From positions 113,928,214-113,992,213 of the forward strand of contig NC_085047.1 of assembly GCF_963662255.1 (NCBI RefSeq): a stretch of 64,000 nt of DNA, written 5' to 3'. Both the position numbers and the translations under genes were made by a program. Positions 60,182-64,000 of the stretch are shown one piece after another. The number at the start of each line of letters is the position of its first letter. Position 1 is the first letter of the stretch. This stretch comes from Cinclus cinclus (lineage: Eukaryota > Chordata > Aves > Passeriformes > Cinclidae). The notes below the pieces were generated by a model, which did not search any database, was not told the origin of the DNA, and worked only from the letters and a program-made list of their open reading frames with translations.

Positions 60182-60635
60182 AGTGTGATTCCTTTCAGGC
60201 ATTTTCCTCAGAGTAAGATTCTTTTAAAAACACTTTTGGCTCTGGGCCCATTCATCCTGTCTCCCAAACTGTCTGGTGGGCAAAGGACAATGAGGACCAG
60301 GCAGGAATTGTGGTGTGACCCTTGGCACATGGCCTGACGTTCCAAGTTCATCCTTTTGCATGTGAAGGATTGATGCTGGGTCATCCACCCTGCTCCATAG
60401 GGAACAGCCTTGCTGGGCATGTGGCTGTACATGAGTCATACACAATCATGCTCTTTACACAGTTATTTCCCCCGGTGTTTCTACTGGTAGGTTTATTGTA
60501 ATTATCCAGACTGAAGTGAATCCTGTGCTCTTCAGCCCACATCAAGTGCTGCACACCCCCTGGGGTAGGATGTACCCCGTGGATACCTTCTATGGACACT
60601 CTGTGCAATCCCACAATTAGCTGGGAAAAGATCTT

Positions 60636-60925
60636 GAGAGCTCACCTGTGCCACCCCCTGCCTGAAGGAGGGCAGGATCCCCTGACATCTGTGCCATTCC
60701 TGAGGGATGCTGAGCCTTCCCTGTGCTTCTTACTCCTGGCTGAACTGTTCTCCTGAACTGAAACTAAATCCACCCAGTGGATGGAGCAAACCTTTTCTCT
60801 CTTCACTTTCCGCTTTGGAAACTGCTGGTTTATCTTCCAAAATATTTTCTTGTTCAGACTAAACAACACCCACTCCTCCAGCCTTTCTTTCCATGTTCTG
60901 TTTTCTAGACTTTCTCATGTTGTCG
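60636..60925 (-). mobile_element. Possible ancient CR1/L3-like LINE remnant
   Basis: The minus-strand order of GAGCTCACCTGTGCCACCC, CAGGATCCCCTGACATC at the left and AGACTAAACAACACCCAC, CTCCAGCCTTTCTTTCC, TGTTTTCTAGACTTTCTC at the right resembles an old, pre-avian CR1/L3 tail. The middle is not recognisable. The call rests on partial similarity recalled from family patterns and could be wrong. Confidence 0.35.
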
Positions 60926-62677
60926 TGTCTAGCATTTGATACTTTAATTACCTGTTGATCCAGGTCAATACTCTCAGCATTTAACCACTAAATTCTCATG
61001 AATAGCCAAATTCTCATACATAGCCAAATTTAGACATCCCTTCGGGACATATCTAAAAACAAGAAAAGCCCATGTGCTTTTTGATGTCTGCAGTTGTCTC
61101 TGGTACAGTTTTCAAACACTGCATGAAAGGTTCAGATGGTTGTGTACCCTAGCACAGAACTGCTGCTGATATAAAACAATTTTCTTCTCAGGGTGGTGGC
61201 AACTAAGCAAAATTTCTCATAGTCAGTGGCATTTTGGTCTCTTGGCATGTGCTGTAGACCTTGTCTTGAGTACATGATGATGACCTTTCTGTAAAATAAT
61301 TTGGCACCCTGTAAAGTATGTAAAAATGTCACCTGCCTTTGTTCTGTCACTCCCACTGCTTCAGCACTTAATACAAAGTATTTTTTTGTTCTGCTTCTTT
61401 GAAATTTCAGACATTTTGATATGAGAAGTTTCAAGATAAGGGGCAGGGCATATTTTGTACTAAAGTGTCACAACAGATCAAGATGCTGAGGATGCTCATT
61501 CAATCAGATAGCCCTGGCTGGGCTCACCCTCTGTCTTGCCCAGCCTTTCCTGGTGATGGACTTGGATCCAGGTTTGGGTTTAAGAGGTTAATTTATAACT
61601 GTGAATAGCTGGATCTGCTGGTTAAGCAGAGGAACCTGAAAAAAGGAAACAATAAAAAAGGAAACAATGAAAAAGCATTTACTGAGGCCTGCTGGGTGAT
61701 TAGGTAGGCCATAGATATGAATTAGATTTTAAACTCTTATTTTTAGAGCCCTGGACATTTGAGTCATGGAGATAAAACACTGTATCTTCAGCAAGACAGA
61801 TGTTTGCTGTCGAGAGAGGGATCATGGCAGTCTGGCAGGGAGTGCTTTACCAGCCTCTTAGGAGCACTCAGCACTCACTTGGATGGCCAGCAATCTACCT
61901 GACAACCACAAACACAGGACTCAGAAAAATAATAATATTTTTAGTGGGACTGAGTTTTTAGCAGGGACACACTTTGATACAATGGGATTGTGTATAGATT
62001 CCAGAATATCCTCGCTGAAAATCATACAGATTCTTCACTGTGGCTGCTGCTTTCACTGGATAATTCCCTTCACCATATATTTTTTAGGCTAATATCTTAT
62101 TTGATCATCTGAAAAACTTCATGCAGCCCTGGAAAACAAATGGCAGATGACATTTTGGTTGTTCTCAGATACGGTGCCTTGCATCTCAAAAAGATGGTAA
62201 TATTGGAACAAGAAATGTTTGTTTTTGCTGTGGTTCTGCTGTTGATAAATGTTGTGTCTTTTCATCTTGCTTCAGGAAGAAAGCATGAATTAAACATTAA
62301 TTGAACTGTATTGACTGCCAACATGTAGAAATCTTATTGTAGACGCTGGAGAGTGCAGAAGGCTGCAGGGCAGATTGCTGTTCCTTCATTGATTATTTCA
62401 GTGGTAAAAAAGACTTGTTGACAGAGTGCTGTTCTTATGTGAATGATATTTACTTCCCAGAGTATTCCTGCAGAGGTGAGAAACACAGCAAAGACAGCGT
62501 GCAATAGATGTTCCGTGTGACACCACGGGGCAGGGAACAGCGATCTCACCTTCCATTTTTATTTGCCACTAATAACATTAATGCTTTTGGCATTCCTAAG
62601 AAAAAAATATTGTAGAAAACTGCGTCCTACAAGTGACTGCCAATTTTCTTTGCTGTTTGCCTTTATTTTTTTGGTGG

Positions 62678-62711
62678 TTTTATTTTATTTTTATTTTATT
62701 TTTATTTTTTG
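62678..62711. repeat. (TTTTA)n low-complexity tract
   Basis: Repeats of ATTTT with variable T counts, ending in a run of T. Confidence 0.85.
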
Positions 62712-63042
62712 TTGCTGCTGCAAATCTCTGTGCTTTTCCTTTCTGGTGGCTCCCACCCTTGCACAGTAATAGGCTTTCCAGTACCCATAGTAACGCAGAT
62801 TGAAGGTGACAGGCAAAGAATCCCAAAGCTGAGATTCCTGGCCTGGATGATGGCACCGGAATTTAAACGAAAAACAGAGGAGGCTCTGCAGGAAGAGACC
62901 CCTTAAGCACTGGCTCAGGGGGGTGAATGGAGGATTTCAAGACATGCTGAGATTCAGAGCTTTTCATAATGTACCTGTGGAATGGAATCTGGTTAAAGGG
63001 ATGTTTTTGCTTTGGGGCTGGACAGGCCGGTTTTGCAAAAAG

Positions 63043-63082
63043 AATAAATAAATAAATAAATAAATATATATATATATATATA
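63043..63082. repeat. Compound (AATA)n/(TA)n microsatellite
   Basis: Six AATA units pass directly into about nine TA units. Confidence 0.93.
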
Positions 63083-64000
63083 AAAGTCTAAAAATAAATA
63101 CAGCTCTGGCAAACTGCTGGTGCTCAGAGCAGGTGGTCATATGCTGCATAGGAAAAATAATGAATCCCCTACAAAAATTGCACAAAAAGACTTTTCTGGA
63201 TGAATTTTTTGCTTCTTTTCCCATGACGGTTGTTCCATTAACCCTGTAGGATGCAGTGCATTTTAATATAATAAATCACACACAATTTTCATTGTTTCTC
63301 TCTGCAATGCAGGCCACTAAATAATCCTTTTTGCCCCTATTATTTTTTTCTTATTTTTTTTAAATAAATATGTAAGAATTAATACTAGAAATTCTGCAGG
63401 AGTTCTGATTTTAGTGATGCTGAACATTTAACACCCATGCTGACAAATCCTTTGGAGCCACAGTAGGTACAAATCCTATTTTAATCTTCCATTCCTGTTG
63501 TGTTCATCATCACCTTGCTTAAGTTTTAACAGTTGTTAACAAGTGTATAATGCACCTTGTACATGCTTTTCATATTACAGAGGCTGGATTTTCTTCCTTC
63601 TCTCCTCCCTCCCACGCATTTTCTGATTGCATTCACTTCTTGCTGAGTTGCACTGCCTGCAAACTCTTGCTGTTATTCTCAGGGCAAGGGTGATACATGA
63701 ATCACTGGACAAAAATCTCCCTGGATCTCATGAAATCAACCTTAAATATAAGCAAACACCAGTAGGGGTAAGAAAGAAAGAAAGATTAATTTATCCCTTC
63801 GTTCAGAGAAGTCCATCCTCCAGGATTTCCAGACAGGCTGATCGTTGGTGAATTACTGATGGAGAAATTCAATAGTTTGCTTTGGGAATATAAGGATTGA
63901 GGTTTTGATAAGCAAGAGCTATAAAAAGAGCGTTTTTGACACATTTTTGCAGGATCTCTTATGCCTCTTGCTGGATGCTTCAGGCATCAGGTGCTCTGAA

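Larger units (their letters stand above)
60182..64000. other. Mostly single-copy non-coding end of the window
   Basis: Apart from a possible old CR1/L3-like remnant (60636-60925) and two simple repeats (62678-62711 and 63043-63082), no gene or transposon is recognised up to the window edge. Confidence 0.4.

Overview
This window reads as AT-rich, non-coding nuclear DNA from a bird, most likely a songbird. The best evidence is about twenty dispersed copies of avian CR1 LINE retrotransposons. Most can be recognised from their 3' ends: a CCTGCCATGGGCAGG-type box, a TCCCTTCCAACCC-type box, and terminal repeats of ATTCTATG or close variants. There are also three long terminal repeats (LTRs) of old endogenous retroviruses, whose sequence I associate with passerine genomes. 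I see no operons, no rRNA or tRNA genes, no CRISPR array and no confidently recognisable protein-coding gene. The long open frames near 20.9-21.4, 24.4-25.1 and 33.5-34.1 kb are CR1 sequence, and several others are simple repeats.

Layout: 1-376 is the cut-off part of an LTR, and 1754-2275 is an LTR of a second family. From 2.3 to 16.8 kb the DNA is mostly single-copy, with one short CR1 remnant (4.1 kb), an (ATT)n tract, a 125-bp (CTTT)n tract, a tandem duplication at 9.1-9.3 kb, a purine tract at 11.2 kb and a (TA)n tract at 14.7 kb. From 16.8 to 25.1 kb there are several CR1 copies, including two large ones in opposite orientation (20.9 and 24.4 kb). From 25 to 40.6 kb repeats are sparse, apart from CR1s at 29.8, 31.8, 33.6 and 36.1 kb. 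CR1s become frequent again from 40.6 to 48.1 kb. A CR1 at 52.1 kb, a CpG-enriched block at 52.7-53.1 kb and a complete solo LTR at 53.2-53.6 kb follow. From 53.6 to 64 kb is again mainly single-copy, with a CR1 at 59.8 kb.

The most interesting observations concern genome dynamics and possible regulation. (1) The opposed CR1 copies at 21 and 24.7 kb share a stretch of about 296 bp with two mismatches, while their 3' parts are strongly diverged; a third CR1 at 48 kb carries 113 bp of the same stretch with no mismatch. This pattern fits ectopic gene conversion. (2) The solo LTR at 53.2 kb has 9-bp terminal inverted repeats and a 4-bp target-site duplication, and lies beside an isolated CpG-rich block. 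(3) The stretch near 40.0-40.2 kb and a few others look like conserved non-coding elements. (4) Four short open frames with good-looking splice signals are listed as weak exon candidates only; similar ones are expected by chance in 64 kb. I found no novel multi-gene system.
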